The notes: generated by a model from the sequence alone, not told the origin. Positions 1 to 9,563 are shown, counted from the stretch's first letter. The stretch: DNA of 52,564 nucleotides from Pedosphaera sp. (GCA_009695205.1 SIBK01000026.1:1-52564); one strand, 5' to 3'. Numbers and translations are program-made.

Positions 1-251
1 AGCGCGATGAGATGCGTGCCATCCAGAAGTATCACCGGGGGGTGTGAGACAAATTTCTTCGAGTGTGCGTTTTCTTGGGGTTTACTGGGATAAAATACCT
101 AGGTGACTAGACAATTGAACTGGGCACGGCTTTCCACGACCATTTCAGCGCGCACGCATTCTCCGACACAGTGCCAGAGGCGTCGTTGGGCTGGCCCTCG
201 GCCAATTTCCGCTGCCGTTTCAGAGCCAGCCGGAAGCCGCAAAAGAATTTT
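1..251. other. Left flank of the insertion sequence, no recognised gene
   Basis: No reading frame here resembles a known family and there is no clear Shine-Dalgarno plus start. Short open stretches exist on both strands but none looks convincing. The helicase pseudogene that resumes at 1751 should have had upstream sequence; I could not recognise its N-terminus in this flank, so the insertion may have been followed by deletion or may sit just upstream of the coding region. An 18-base segment at 43-60 recurs with two mismatches at 26189-26206. Confidence 0.4.
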
Positions 252-316
252 GGGTCTTCGGGTACTCGTGTGGGTAAATTCGGACCATTTTGAGGCAACG
301 AAGCGAGTTAGAAGCA

Positions 317-358
317 GCAGGGGGGCGGGCTGCGAGCCCTCAGCTCGCGCCCCCCTGC
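317..358. terminator. Strong GC hairpin behind the transposase
   Basis: An 11-bp perfect stem, GCAGGGGGGCG (317-327) with CGCCCCCCTGC (348-358), encloses a 20-base loop that can pair further. It lies between the transposase stop and the left IS end. There is no T run, so it is only terminator-like; it may block read-through into or out of the element. Confidence 0.35.
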
Positions 359-412
359 GGCCAAAGGTTCGTTTGACTTGTGGTCTACTGGGTCATGCGT
401 CGTTTTGGGTGT

Positions 413-1638
413 TCAGATTTCAGGAAGCATGCACGTCAGAATCTTGAGCCTCAGATATTCCTCGTCCCGTAGTCCGTACGCTCGGCGCTGGATGACGCGA
501 ATCTTGTTGTTGAAGCCTTCCACGAATCCGAGGGGCACTTTGTTCCTCGGATCACAGTGGGCCACGATGCCGTCCCAGTGACGGTCAATGAGATTGACAA
601 ACTTCTGATAGGGTTTGAGCCGCTGCCATTTGAGGGCGCTCTTCCAGTTCTCGAAGAAGCGTCGAGCCCACGCTTCCCGTTCATAGTTCCAAAGCTGGTC
701 GAAGGATTCCTTCAGGAGGTAGGCCACATTCAATCGCTGATTGACCTTCAGCAGTTTGGCCAGGGATCGGCGGCCGTCCAAGGTCAAGTTCTCACGATTG
801 GAGAGCAGCGTGTATTTCTGTCCCTTGATGAAGCGGCGGTCTTTTCCAGTCAGTCGTGCGTACTCACTCTTGCGCACTTCATCCAGGGCCAGGCCCAAGT
901 GTTGCATCACATGAAACTTGTCGAACATGATTCTGGCCTGCGGAATATGCTTTTTGGCCGCATTACGAAAGGGTTTCCACATGTCCATCACCGCCAGGTA
1001 AATCCCCTTTCGCTTTCGTTCGCCCAACTCAGCGTAGAACATTTCCATGCTCTCCTCGGACCGATCGACACCGCCAAACCAGATCGGTCTCATCCGTATC
1101 AGGTCACTCACCACGATGCGATAACTGTGCCCTTTGCGGATGGATATTTCGTCGATGCCAATCACCTTCGGTCCGGGTAGGCCGACGCACCTGAGTTGTT
1201 CGCGCATGTACTGCTTCTCCAGTTCCTTGACCGTGTGCCAGTCCAAGTGCAGTTCCCGCGCCACGTCCTTGATCGTCCCGGCGCGACATCGCCTGCCCAC
1301 GTAGAACGCGAAGCGTTTCGTGTAGAACGGATTGTCCGCCAGCCAATCCAAGCCCTCCCGCTTCACACCTCCACAGCTCGGACAGTCCACCCGTCGAATC
1401 TCCACTTCCAAGTAAACCCGCCGGTCTCCGCACGACAGATCCCGCACCTGTCCCTCTCGGTGGTCGTAGTAACTGCCACACTGGCGACCGCATTGACCGC
1501 ACCCCGTTTTTTTCGACGACGACTCAACTTCAGGATGACCACCTTGGGATCACCAAACACTCCCTGCACCGCGGCCAGCGGAACAAACCCCGGAAATCGA
1601 TACGCATCTCGAAGCCGCTTTCTCTTGAGTCTTGCCAT
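413..1638 (-). CDS. ISL3-family transposase, two frames joined by a -1 shift
   Basis: Catalyses transposition of the surrounding element. It starts at the ATG at 1638 (MARLKRKRLRDAYRFPGF) and runs 44 codons to an A7 run, where the reading continues in the -1 frame to the stop at 413; the joined protein would be about 408 residues, a normal ISL3 length. Directly after the shift comes the zf-ISL3 zinc finger (CGQCGRQCG, then the RVDCPSCGG pair), then a DDE core: IGIDEIS, AVMDMWKPF and the glutamate in FVEGFNNKI. The longest single frame alone begins only at 1447 and lacks half of the zinc finger. Either the shift is programmed, as in several IS families, or the gene carries an inactivating indel. 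The family call is firm; the expression mode is inference. Confidence 0.85.
1507..1513 (-). other. A7 slippery heptamer inside the transposase gene
   Basis: On the transposase strand the codons are CGA AAA AAA CGG, so the A run is phased as A_AAA_AAA, the classic -1 slippery heptamer. Slipping back one base gives AAA AAA ACG GGG TGC and enters exactly the frame that encodes the zinc finger. About 17 bases downstream GGTCG can pair with CGACC (loop of about 18), a weak candidate stimulatory stem. Confidence 0.5.
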
Positions 1639-1750
1639 CGCTGTATCGAAACAGGTTTTTGAACCCTCTGAAAGTCAGCAAATGCCTGTCAACAAGGGCC
1701 ACAACTCACTTCCATCTTCAAAAATCACCCACTCAAGTACACGAAGAGCC

Positions 1751-4488
1751 CATAAAGAAGCCGGCGAGCGAATCCGAAATTCAACTCCCGCCCGCGGGCG
1801 ATTGGCGCACGTCCGACGAAGAGGAGATTCAACGACGACGCCTGCGTGCCCGCGAAGAGTCGTTCCAGATCCGGAATAACGATACACGGTTCCCAATTTT
1901 TTCGAACTTCACCATCCATTCAGCGAGTGGACAGACCTATAACGTCGAGATACGCGACATTACCACCCGACAATTTCATTGCACCTGTCATGACTTTCGG
2001 AAGAACGGATTGGCACTTGCAAACACGCCGAAGCCGTCCTGCTGCATCTCGAATCCCGATCGAAGAAGAGGTTCCAGCAGGCGGCCGGACAGGGTTGGCC
2101 GCGAATCGATCTCGTGATCGATTCCGAGAGCAAGACCTTGTGGATCGAGCGGGGGTCCGGCCGCCTCCCGGCGTCGATCAAGGACTGGTTTGCCAAGGAT
2201 GGATGTCTCAACGGCGCGAGCATTGAGGAAGCGATTGCAGCGTTCGAGAGGCTGCGACATTCCGACCATCCCGAAGCGCGCGTCTCTCAAGAAGTCGGGC
2301 CGTGGCACGAATCTGAAAAGAGGTTCGCAGAAAGACGCTTTCTCCGAAGAAAGTACGAGCTGAAGATTCAGAGTGGGGAATAGCCCACCCATGAAACTAA
2401 GGTCCCGTTATTCCCGTATCAACAGGATGGCATGCTGCATCTCGCCTTCACCGAACGGGCGCTGCTCGCCGACGAAATGGGTCTCGGCAAGACGATCCGA
2501 GCGATCGCGGCCTGCGCACTTCTCAAACGACTGGGCAAAGCGGAACGCATTCTTGTGGTAACGCCGGCGTCGTTAAAAACCGAATGGGAGGAGCAAATCC
2601 GGATGTTCACCGACCTGCCCTGTCGTCCCGTGTTCGGCAGTCCATCCGCGAGGCGAACGGCGTACGATGCACAGACGTTCTTCACGGTGCTGAACTATGA
2701 GCAACTCATTCGCGACGCCGCCATCGTCAATCAGCGGTTTAAGCCGGACGTCGTGATCCTGGATGAAGCCCAGCGTATTAAAAACTGAGCACTCTTTCGG
2801 CCCAAGCGGTGAAGCGCCTTGAGAGCCGATACGCTTTCGTCCTCACCGGCACACCGATCGAAAACCGCATCGACGAACTCTATTCCATCATCAATTTCCT
2901 GGATCCCTCCATTCTTGGGCCGCTCTTCCGGTTCAACCGCGAATACTTCACCTTCGACGACCGCGGCCGACCGGCTGGATATAGAAACCTCGGTAAACTC
3001 TCCGAGCGAATTGCCCCCTATCTGCTGCGGCGGAGAAAATCGGACGTCGAGACCGAGCTTCCCGCCCGGGTGAATCGAACTCACTTTGTCTCGCTCTCTC
3101 CGAAGCAACACGTCGCCTACAAGGAATACACGATGTCGTCGCCCGCCTCGTCCGCATCCTGAAGCGTCGCCCGCTCACGAAACAGGAACAGGACCGCTTG
3201 ATGATTCATCTGACGATGATGCGGATGCCCTGTGACACGAATTATATCCTCGATCCGAAGGAGCGCGAGTGCCCGAAGCTCGACGAACTGAATAAGATCC
3301 TCGAGGAATGCCGGGAAAATGCTGGGGTGAAAGTCATCATTTTCTCAGAATGGGAACGTATGCTAAACCTCGTCTGTGAACTGTGTCAGAAGCTGGACAT
3401 GGGCTTTGCGTGGCATACCGGATCCGTGCCGTAGCGGAAGCGTCACGCTGAGATCATCGCCTTCAAGTCCGATCCGCGCTGCCGCGTATTCCTCAGCACC
3501 GACCGCGGAGCCACTGGATTAAACCTTCAAAACGCGAGCGTCGTCATCAATTGCGATCTCCCTTGGAATCCCGCCAAACTGGAACAACGCATCGCGCGCG
3601 CCTGGTGCAAGCATCAGACAAAAACCGTCAGCATCATTAACCTGATCTCCGAAAACACGATTGAGCACCAGATGCTCACAACCCTGACAACAAACAGGCG
3701 CTAGCCGACGGCATCCTGGATCGCCAGGGAGATCTGGATGCCATTCCCCTCAGGACGGGGCAGCAATCGTTCCTTAAGCGCCTGCAGATTCTCGTCGCTG
3801 ACGAATCGGCACCGCCCCATTCCGGCGCGCACCAGGCGGCAGCAGAACTGCCTTGGGATCGTCCCGTGGGCTTCGCGGAGGAAACGCGCCGAAGACTTGA
3901 CGTTGCGCTGCTGCGTTGTGAGGAGAGATTCCTTACACAAGGCGAAACGACAGTTCTATACGTCGTTGTCGATGGGGCGGCTGCGAACCAGAGCGCCCCC
4001 TCCTGGAGATTGATCACAAATATTTCCCAACCCCGGCCCAGGCCGACGCCGCCAAGCTCGAGATTGTCGACGCCGCGACGGATGCCACGATCGAGCGACT
4101 GATCGCCGCAGGAGTAATCGCCCGGACGTATCGTGCTGCGCGGCCGCTCCATCCGATTTCGGAAGCGGCTCCCGCGATTTCCCCAGAGAACTTGAAGCGC
4201 CGAAAGGATCCATCCCTGTGCCTTGAAGATCGTCTGCGCCTCGGCCGACTGCTGGTGCAGGGGCGATTCACGAGCGAGGCTCGATCGGCATTGCTGGAGG
4301 CCTTGAGCGCTGTTGTCGAAATTGCCGCGATCGACCAGCACGTTGGGGTCCCCGAACAAAAAGATTGGTTTAGCCGCCCGTATGACGCCTACTTTGGAGA
4401 CCACGTCGCCGGAGTGAAGGCTTATGTGAACGGCACAAGCTCAGATCCTCAGCTGGTCTTGAAAAGCTTGGAGTCGAAGGCGACTTAA
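1751..4488 (+). pseudogene. Decayed SWIM zinc-finger SNF2-family helicase
   Basis: The fragments read in order as one protein of about 900 residues. A SWIM finger (HCTCHDF, then after a frameshift CKHAE) is followed by the helicase core: Walker A DEMGLGKT, motif Ia VVTPASLKTEW, DEAQ box VVILDEAQRIKN, TGTPIENRI, LLRRRKSDVETELP, and the C-terminal helicase half with STDRGATGLNLQ and RIARAW. A less conserved tail ends at 4488. SNF2/Swi2 proteins are ATP-driven DNA translocases. Lesions: frameshifts near 2020, 2786, 3130, 3690 and 3985, and TAG stops at 2381 and 3432. The IS end abuts the first recognisable codons. With at least seven lesions the gene cannot be functional unless the sequence itself is poor. 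Confidence 0.88.
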
Positions 4489-4620
4489 CAAGCAGCAATT
4501 CTCTTTTTAAATTGAAAGCGGCTCCTCACACATTGTTTTGGTTCAGATGAATGGAGGAATTGCATGGCTTTTGAGTGAGTTGAGCTCCGTCCGAAAGCCA
4601 AACTGAGAATGGATTTAACG

Positions 4621-4675
4621 CAGGGACGAGATTTGCGCGGACTCCCGTCCGCAACTACGACGTTACGGTTCATGG
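4621..4675 (+). repeat. Hairpin repeat copy 1 (left outer arm lost)
   Basis: The inner hairpin is GCGGAC-TCCC-GTCCGC at 4637-4652, followed by AACTAC. The right outer arm CGGTTCATGG is at 4666-4675; the matching left arm has decayed. It forms a tandem pair with the copy at 4713-4780. Apart from these two elements, the interval 4489-4832 holds no gene that I recognise. Confidence 0.75.
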
Positions 4676-4712
4676 AGAGCGAAGTTTTTCAACGAATGGA
4701 CATGAATTGGGA

Positions 4713-4780
4713 CCATGAACCGTTGCAGGAAATTGGTTTGCGCGGACTGCCGTCCGCGACTACGACGCTACGGTTCATGG
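4713..4780 (+). repeat. Hairpin repeat copy 2 (complete, 68 bp)
   Basis: The best-preserved unit. Perfect 10-bp outer inverted repeats CCATGAACCG (4713-4722) and CGGTTCATGG (4771-4780) flank an inner hairpin CGCGGAC-TGCC-GTCCGCG (4741-4758) followed by ACTAC. It lies between the convergent ends of the helicase pseudogene and the glycosidase-like gene. The 37-base spacer that links it to copy 1 recurs at 48591-48627 on the other strand. Confidence 0.8.
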
Positions 4781-4832
4781 AGAGCGCCGGGGTGGGGGCG
4801 GACGTTCCATTTTTCCAAAATGAGAACTCCTG

Positions 4833-7722
4833 TCACTGCGCGAGCGGTGCGCCGGTGGTGATCGTCGTGACTCGCACTCGCGATTTTGCGCGTGACGTGG
4901 CTTCGCAGTCGAAGCGAAGCGGGTTGCCTCCGGGTGGCAACACTGGCACGTCCCCTTCGATTTTGACGTCCTCTAGCAGTGCGCCATCGGGCGCGAAGAC
5001 CTTGCAGTCGGTCATTGAGTTGAACTCGACGTAACTGCCGCTCTCCATCTCCAACGGAAGGAGTAGCGTGCGACCGCCCAAAGTAAGTCGCGGATGCTTG
5101 ATTTTCGCCTTCACCAGCGGAATGGCGTGTATCGGACCGATGTAACACTTCGCGGCGCCGTTGGCGGGAAGATTGTTGATCCAAAGATTGAGCTGTGCGA
5201 CCTGCGTATAGTCCAAACGAGATTGATAAATGCTGTAGAGTCCCGCGCCATGCAGGACGGGCCCGCCCGATGGCTTGTAGTCCACCTGTCCGTTATAGAG
5301 ATCGTAGCTGTCGCGATAGGGCCAGGAATAGTCCGCAAAGCGCGCACCTTCAGACTCGATCAATTCAAAATAACGCCAGCCCATGAAGTCCACGATGATG
5401 TAATGCTCGCCGATGACATCGAAGACATGCTCCGGAACGCGCAGTTGCAAATTCAACACTTCGCCCTGGCCATCGCCATGCACCCACACCCCGAGTGATC
5501 GTTCGCCGCCGAGATTCAGCGGCGGGGAAAAGGTTTTACCGAACTTCGCCCAAGTGGCCGAGCGCGTTGCTCCTGCGTTGGTCGCGGTGATCAAGCCGGT
5601 CACGGTGCCTGTCTTCACGACATCGGTCGAAGGCTTGAACGTCGCCGTCACGCCCATCGCCTGACTGTGATTGGCAAACTCGGCCGTATCCTTGAACTCC
5701 GCCAGGGTCACAGCGGCGGCGGCGTCATAGGGCTCCGCCGACATCAGCACTTCCAGCCGGACACGCAGCGGTTGGGCTTCAAACGCATTCGTCACGATCC
5801 ACGTCGCGGTTTCGCCATGGAGAGATTCCACGACATGCTTGTCGACGTGTACGGGCCGGAGCTGCCACTTCCGATCCGGCGCTTGATCGAGCGTGAATTC
5901 ATCACCTAGCACGCGAAGTCTTGTCCTTACGTTATCCGAGAAATACTTCGCGTGGCGAAGCTCCTCGTATCGCCGCATGAGGCCGCCAAGTCGTCGCAAC
6001 GCGGGTGACTTCACGAACAACTCTGGAGTTACGCTTTGAAGTGAAAAGCCGGCATTGTTGCCGATGGCTTTGCCGCAGAGATACTCGATGTCCTCGGCGA
6101 ACGTGGGCTCGCCTTGCGGCCCCGACCAGGTATTCATCGCCCACCATCCGAGATGCATGGGCAGGAACATGCGGCTGTCGGCGGCATTCACGGCACAGTG
6201 GGCGTCGATGAAGCGCTTGTGCCCGCGCGTCGGCGAATCCCATGCACCGAGCCACGAGCATGCATACCAGAGGTGGTGGTGAAACCCGCTGGTCTCGATG
6301 AGCGCCGAACGCTCCAGCCGCTTCAAGAGTTCAAAGACAAACTTCGCGCCGTAATGCCAGCCGTTCTCGGCGCCTCCGAGCACACCCTCGGCATCCAGCG
6401 CGTCGAGATTGATCATGTCGAATCCGCATTCGTTGAATACCTCCGCCTGACGCGCGGCAACATCCGTCAGCAACGTCGAATCCGCATCCGGCACGAAGTG
6501 TCCGTAGGCCTCCTTCAAGTGATAAACTTTCGCGCCTTTCGCGTGCAATGCCTTGCGTGTGCCGAGAATTCCCCGCTGGCAACTCGAGAAAGTGAACGGC
6601 GCCGTCTTGCTCGCATCAGAATAGGTGATGAGTTCATCGTCCACCTGAAGCGTCACGCTGTTTTGCACAAAATAGCCGGTGAGCACCGACATGTGCGTTG
6701 TCGGCTCCTTCACGAAAACCGTCGTTCCGCCCGCATCCAGCGGCTCAGCCAACGTAAACGTGCCATCCTTTCCCAGGCGCGCATCCGGCACAGGCGTCAC
6801 CCACGGGCAACTCTTGCTGATCAGGAACGCATAGGAATGCAGGCTGGCCTTGAGACCGGCGGAATGAACCTTGTCCACCACCGCCTTCAGGCCCGCACGA
6901 CCGTGCGGATACAGGTTAGGGAAAGGCTCCGCATCGCCATAGCGCGACATGCCATTGAAGTTGATCTGCTTCATCCCCAGACTGAGCGCGAACTTGATCC
7001 ATTCATCCGCCGTCTGCTCGGAGATGTTGGCAAACAGATAGGAGCCTCGAGTGATCTCCGCATCGAGCGCCCACGGCCCGCCCACCGATGAATGCGGCAG
7101 GTCCGGCGCAGCCGTCACAACCTGCTGCATCATGCGTCGCAGATCGCTCTGGGGACATCCGATCAACGCGACCTTCGCACCCGCAAATCCAAAGCGCGGA
7201 TAACAGCTCGCCTGCAACCAACTCATCGCGCGCGGCAACGCCCGCACGTCGGTTTTCAAATTTAGCGCCAACGCACACGCGGCGAATGGCTCCCGCATCT
7301 CCCCTTTCAACGTGAGCGGCACATTAGCAAAAAGCAACTCGTCCACACCATCGCCCGTGACCGAGAGCACCTCGACCGTGATACTGTGCTTCACGCCAAC
7401 AATCTTGAAAGCCGCGGTGACACTTGCACCGCCGAAGTCGAGCACGAGTTGTCCATCCGTCTGTGTCGCCTTCGTTGCATCATACAGCGTTGCACCCTTT
7501 CTTATCCGCGCAAACACAGCGCCAGGCTTTGTGATGTAGTGGGCGCCGGAAACTCTGTCGGTGACACTCGACGGCATGCGCATCGTTTCCAATGGACAGA
7601 CGCAGCGAATCGCTTTCGACCGTGAAAACTCGGGTCTCCTGCTTGATCTCGGCGCCAACCAATGGCAGGGCAGCCAAAATGGCGAGTGCAACGGCACAAA
7701 ACGGACCGGAAAACGGATTCAT
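4833..7722 (-). CDS. Large secreted glycosidase-like protein, frameshifted near its start
   Basis: The probable start is the ATG at 7722, which gives a Sec signal peptide (MNPFSGPFCAVALAILAALP, then LVGA) and about 40 codons before the frame is lost around 7565-7605. The remaining ~930 residues continue in another frame to 4833. A single-base gain there would explain this, because the sequence on both sides reads as one N-terminal beta domain (TVESDSLRLSIG joining MPSSVTDRVSGAHYI). The central part looks like a TIM barrel: WIKFALSLGMKQINFNGMSR, then GLKASLHSYAF, then GFDMINLDALDAEG, where an aspartate sits as in clan-D alpha-galactosidase-like barrels. The C-terminal part is beta-rich, compatible with carbohydrate binding. 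I cannot assign a GH family. It is divergent from the Gfo/Idh/MocA gene at 7841, which suggests joint sugar metabolism. Confidence 0.6.
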
Positions 7723-7765
7723 GAGAAATGTTTTTGGACGACGGTTCACTTCCAACAGATTAATC

Positions 7766-7784
7766 GATAGAGGGACAGGTCATT
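7766..7784 (+). repeat. 19-bp motif, copy A
   Basis: GATAGAGGGACAGGTCATT in the 118-base divergent spacer between the glycosidase-like gene and the oxidoreductase. The identical 19 bases occur at 21010-21028, ahead of the DJ-1/PfpI gene. It is not part of the hairpin repeat family. Its role is unknown. Confidence 0.6.
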
Positions 7785-7840
7785 GATCCTAAAAACTACC
7801 GTTGATTCGCACGCAATCAATAACGAGGATAATCGCACAC

Positions 7841-9235
7841 ATGAAAACAACTCGACGTCAATTTCTGAGCCAGACGGCTTTCGCCGTGTCTGCATTTACC
7901 ATCGTCCCCCGTCACGTGCTGGGTGGAGCTGGCTTTGTCCCGCCGAGTGAGAAAGTCAACGTCGCCCTGGTCGGCGCCGGCGGACAGGGGCGCTCCAACT
8001 TGCAGGCGCTGCTGCGGATGCCCGATGTCCAGGTCATCGCGGTTGCCGACCCGGCCGAGTCTTTCAGCCTCGAGGATTTTTACTATAAGGGGCGGGGCGG
8101 CCGACTGCCAACCCAGGCGGACATCGAAAAGCATTATTCCGACAAGACACCCAACTTCCGCTGTGCGGCCTACGACGATTTCCGCGTGATGCTGGCGAAG
8201 GAAAAGGCCGTCGATGCCATCCTGTGCGCGACTCCCGACCATCTTCATGCCGCTGTAAGCATCGCGGCGATGAAGGAGAAAAAGCACGTATATTGCGAGA
8301 AACCGTTGACCCACAACATTTGGGAGGCGCGTGAAGTCGCGCGCGTGGCCAAGGAAGCGGGCGTTGCCACGCAGATGGGTAACATCGGGCATTCTGAAGA
8401 AGGGATGCGGCAGACGTGTGAATGGCTTTGGGCTGGGGCGATCGGGCCGGTGCGTGAGGTTCATGCCTGGGTCAGCGCCACCCGTTGGAACAAGTCACTC
8501 ACGGGTCGGCCACCCGGCTCTCCGCCCGTGCCGGAGGGCTTGAATTGGGATTTGTGGCTCGGACCACGGGAGTCCAGGCCGTTTCACCCCGCCTATTTTC
8601 CGGTCCAATGGCGAGACTTCTGGGCGTTCGGCGGCGGTGCCATGGGCGATTTCGTGTGTCACGATCTTGATGCCGCTTGCTGGGCTCTGGATTTGCGCGA
8701 TCCGAATCTCGTGGACGCCCGCCCTGCTGGACAAATGAACGAGGAAATCTCCCCGCATGGTGAGCTCTGCTATTGGCAGTTTGGCGCCCGCGGCGAGCGC
8801 CCGCCCCTCAAGGCGAGTTGGTATGACGGTGGGCTGCGGCCGCCAATTCCAGAGGGTTGGCCGGACGATGAAAAATTCCCGTCGCGCGGCTGTCTGTTCG
8901 TGGGAGACAAAGGAACGATGATCTGCCCCGGCCTAGGAGGGCGGCCGCGATTATTGCCCGAGAGCAAGCACGAGACCTATCAGCCCCCGGCGAAAACGAT
9001 CGCCCGATCCAAAGGGCACCATCGCGACTGGATTGACGCCTGCAAGGGCGGCCCGCCAGCGAGCAGCCATTTCGAGTATGGTGCGCGTCTCACGGAACTT
9101 TTGTTGCTAGGAATTCTTTCCCTGCGCGCAGGCAGCCGCATCCAATGGGACGGTGCCGCGATGAAGGCGAAGGGCCTCCCGGCGGCGGATGCCTTCATCC
9201 GGGAAGCGTACCGGCCAGGCTGGGAATTGGGGTGA
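7841..9235 (+). CDS. Tat-exported Gfo/Idh/MocA-family oxidoreductase
   Basis: An NAD(P)-dependent oxidoreductase-family protein of 464 residues. The ATG at 7841 gives a clear twin-arginine leader (TTRRQFLSQTAFAVSAFTI), so it is probably exported folded with its cofactor. The Rossmann motif is VALVGAGGQGRSN; the family lysine is in VYCEKPLTHN. The C-terminal substrate domain includes WRDFWAFGGGAMGDFVCHD, a form common in the large Planctomycetes and Verrucomicrobia expansions of this family, where such proteins act in sugar catabolism. An open in-frame stretch upstream from a TTG at 7802 is less likely because it would bury the Tat signal. The weak ribosome site GAGG lies about 12 bases before the start. 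The substrate is not deducible. Confidence 0.88.
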   Translation: MKTTRRQFLSQTAFAVSAFTIVPRHVLGGAGFVPPSEKVNVALVGAGGQGRSNLQALLRMPDVQVIAVADPAESFSLEDFYYKGRGGRLPTQADIEKHYSDKTPNFRCAAYDDFRVMLAKEKAVDAILCATPDHLHAAVSIAAMKEKKHVYCEKPLTHNIWEAREVARVAKEAGVATQMGNIGHSEEGMRQTCEWLWAGAIGPVREVHAWVSATRWNKSLTGRPPGSPPVPEGLNWDLWLGPRESRPFHPAYFPVQWRDFWAFGGGAMGDFVCHDLDAACWALDLRDPNLVDARPAGQMNEEISPHGELCYWQFGARGERPPLKASWYDGGLRPPIPEGWPDDEKFPSRGCLFVGDKGTMICPGLGGRPRLLPESKHETYQPPAKTIARSKGHHRDWIDACKGGPPASSHFEYGARLTELLLLGILSLRAGSRIQWDGAAMKAKGLPAADAFIREAYRPGWELG

Positions 9236-9429
9236 TGCAACGGTGATGGAGGCGCTTATGGCGCCAACCGGATTCTGATGATGCCCTCGCCCGCGTGCTG
9301 TTCCTCCGGTAGCGCATGTGCATTCGCAATTGATAGAACTACCGCCGGTGCGGGGCGACAAAGAGATTTTCGCGCAGTTTACGCTACCCCGAAGAGAGAC
9401 CCATCGAACTCAAAATGCGCGCCGTGAAG

Positions 9430-9485
9430 CCATGAACCGTAGCTGGGATGAAGGTTGCGCGGACTCCCGTCCGCAACTACGAGGG
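9430..9485 (+). repeat. Hairpin repeat copy 3
   Basis: Left outer arm CCATGAACCG at 9430-9439, inner hairpin GCGGAC-TCCC-GTCCGC at 9459-9474, then AACTAC; the right outer arm is not recognisable. The bases upstream (9387-9408, CCCCGAAGAGAGACCCATCG) resemble those upstream of copy 4, so the unit may extend leftward. It lies between two convergent genes. Nothing else is visible in 9236-9563. Confidence 0.7.
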
Positions 9486-9563
9486 ATCGATCAATAATAT
9501 TGAGGAAGAACCGGAGCGGCGGTGAGGCGTCAAATCACTCGCCGCTTCGGTGCGGGACGAGGT

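Larger units (their letters stand above)
252..1750 (-). mobile_element. ISL3-family insertion sequence with terminal inverted repeats
   Basis: The transposase at 413-1638 is of the ISL3 type. The left end reads GGGTCTTCGGGTACTCG from 252 inward; the right end, read on the minus strand from 1750, is GGCTCTTCGTGTACTTG. I match 20 of the first 24 bases. A GG-TCTTC start fits the known ISL3 termini, and about 1.5 kb is a normal ISL3 size. The 8-bp flanks (244-251 and 1751-1758) are not identical, so I see no target-site duplication; this suggests an old or rearranged copy, or that my end calls are off by a few bases. A strong hairpin lies between the transposase stop and the left end. Confidence 0.75.

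Noticed and set aside
103-447. 114-codon plus-strand open frame at the window start
   Set aside because: It spans the IS left end and hairpin, has Arg/Ser-rich low-complexity composition and no recognisable motif; a chance frame in GC-rich DNA.
557-1180. 207-codon plus-strand frame opposite the transposase
   Set aside because: Antisense shadow of the ISL3 transposase, whose motifs are clear on the minus strand.
2114-4488. Helicase fragments as separate small genes, some possibly antitoxin- or defence-related
   Set aside because: The fragments are consecutive segments of one SNF2 protein in changing frames; there is no reason to treat them as independent genes.
6114-7091. 325-codon plus-strand frame rich in Arg and His
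   Set aside because: Lies opposite the large secreted protein and has shadow-like composition.
4833-7697. The large open frame starting at 7697 as the complete gene
   Set aside because: Its first ~35 residues are unlike a leader, while a perfect signal peptide lies in the neighbouring frame from 7722; a frameshift is the better explanation.
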